DNA of 64,000 nucleotides from the NCBI GenBank assembly GCA_000272025.2, contig AKCV02000011.1, positions 124,001 to 188,000 of the forward strand, given 5' to 3'. Position numbers and translations under genes: made by a program. Below, piece by piece: positions 63,853 to 64,000 of this stretch (positions are counted from its first letter, which is position 1; every line of letters begins with the position of its first letter). The stretch comes from Imbroritus primus (GTDB lineage Bacteria; Pseudomonadota; Gammaproteobacteria; Burkholderiales; Burkholderiaceae). A model generated the notes under the pieces. It was not told the origin of the DNA, searched no databases, and saw only the letters and a program-made list of their open reading frames with translations.

Positions 63853-64000
63853 ATGAGCATGATGCAAGAATTCAAGGCCTTCGCAATGCGCGGCAATGTC
63901 GTCGATCTCGCCATCGGCGTGATCATCGGCGCGGCGTTCGGCAAGATTGTCACCTCCCTGGTCGAGGACATCATCATGCCGCTCGTATCGGGCGCCATCG
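63853..64000 (+). CDS. mscL: Large-conductance mechanosensitive channel (5' part)
   Basis: The first 49 codons of mscL are present before the window ends. The reading [20 protein letters not shown], then [20 protein letters not shown], is the conserved amphipathic N-terminus and first membrane helix. GGAG lies just upstream of ATG 63853; an in-frame ATG at 63841 is an alternative. The channel opens under hypo-osmotic shock. Confidence 0.95.
   Translation, partial: MSMMQEFKAFAMRGNVVDLAIGVIIGAAFGKIVTSLVEDIIMPLVSGAI

Overview
The window looks like a chromosomal segment of a high-GC betaproteobacterium of the Burkholderiaceae (Cupriavidus/Ralstonia-like). The main support is the right end, where sspB-sspA-petC-petB-petA lie on one strand with mscL divergent, plus a Burkholderia-type porin and many LivJ-type binding proteins. 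The genus is an inference; no rRNA gene is present.

Layout. 1-11 kb (minus strand): the operon-like run PLP enzyme, two-subunit CoA-transferase, luciferase-like (LLM) oxidoreductase, acyl-CoA carboxylase beta and biotin-containing alpha subunits, then the proton-translocating transhydrogenase pntAa-pntAb-pntB. 11-23 kb: two paralogous branched-chain-type binding proteins. The second is followed by a full livHMGF set and an XdhC-family maturation factor. Between the two paralogs, on the opposite strand, sits a three-component VanA/dicamba-monooxygenase-like Rieske oxygenase cluster (oxygenase, adrenodoxin-type ferredoxin, reductase) with an SDR and an AllG-like DUF1116 protein. 24-27 kb: a small copper-resistance set (Met-rich lipoprotein, DUF2933 protein, P1B ATPase) behind a cop-box-like site. 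27-29.7 kb: a visibly AT-richer patch with a MocR regulator and a divergent AhpD-like protein. 29.7-34 kb: a second aromatic ring-hydroxylating oxygenase (alpha, beta, ferredoxin, reductase) with a divergent LysR regulator. 34-39.6 kb: a molybdenum hydroxylase operon (CoxL form II-like, CoxM, and a CoxS-CoxG fusion) and a GntR/UTRA regulator. 39.7-49.6 kb: 5-oxoprolinase genes pxpB-pxpC, then divergently pxpA followed by what appears to be a complete coenzyme F420 operon (F420:NADPH reductase, cofE, cofD, cofC, fused cofG-cofH, carbonic anhydrase, nitroreductase). 49.7-58.2 kb: Lrp regulator, diaminopropionate ammonia-lyase, porin, PLP decarboxylase, aquaporin Z, IclR regulator, class III CoA-transferase and enoyl-CoA hydratase. 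58-64 kb: a lipoprotein, tRNA-Thr(TGT), sspBA, the cytochrome bc1 operon and the start of mscL.

How it may fit together (inference). Much of 1-58 kb reads as a catabolic supercluster for an imported aromatic or N-heterocyclic compound: uptake (porin, Liv transporters), hydroxylation or demethylation (two Rieske systems, Mo hydroxylase with XdhC), lactam opening (PxpABC), CoA activation and carboxylation, with F420 supplied locally for an LLM-type enzyme. Related AT-rich inverted repeats precede several of these units and suggest shared regulation. The F420 operon in a Gram-negative betaproteobacterium, ending in a free-standing nitroreductase that resembles the C-terminal half of FbiB, is the most notable system here.
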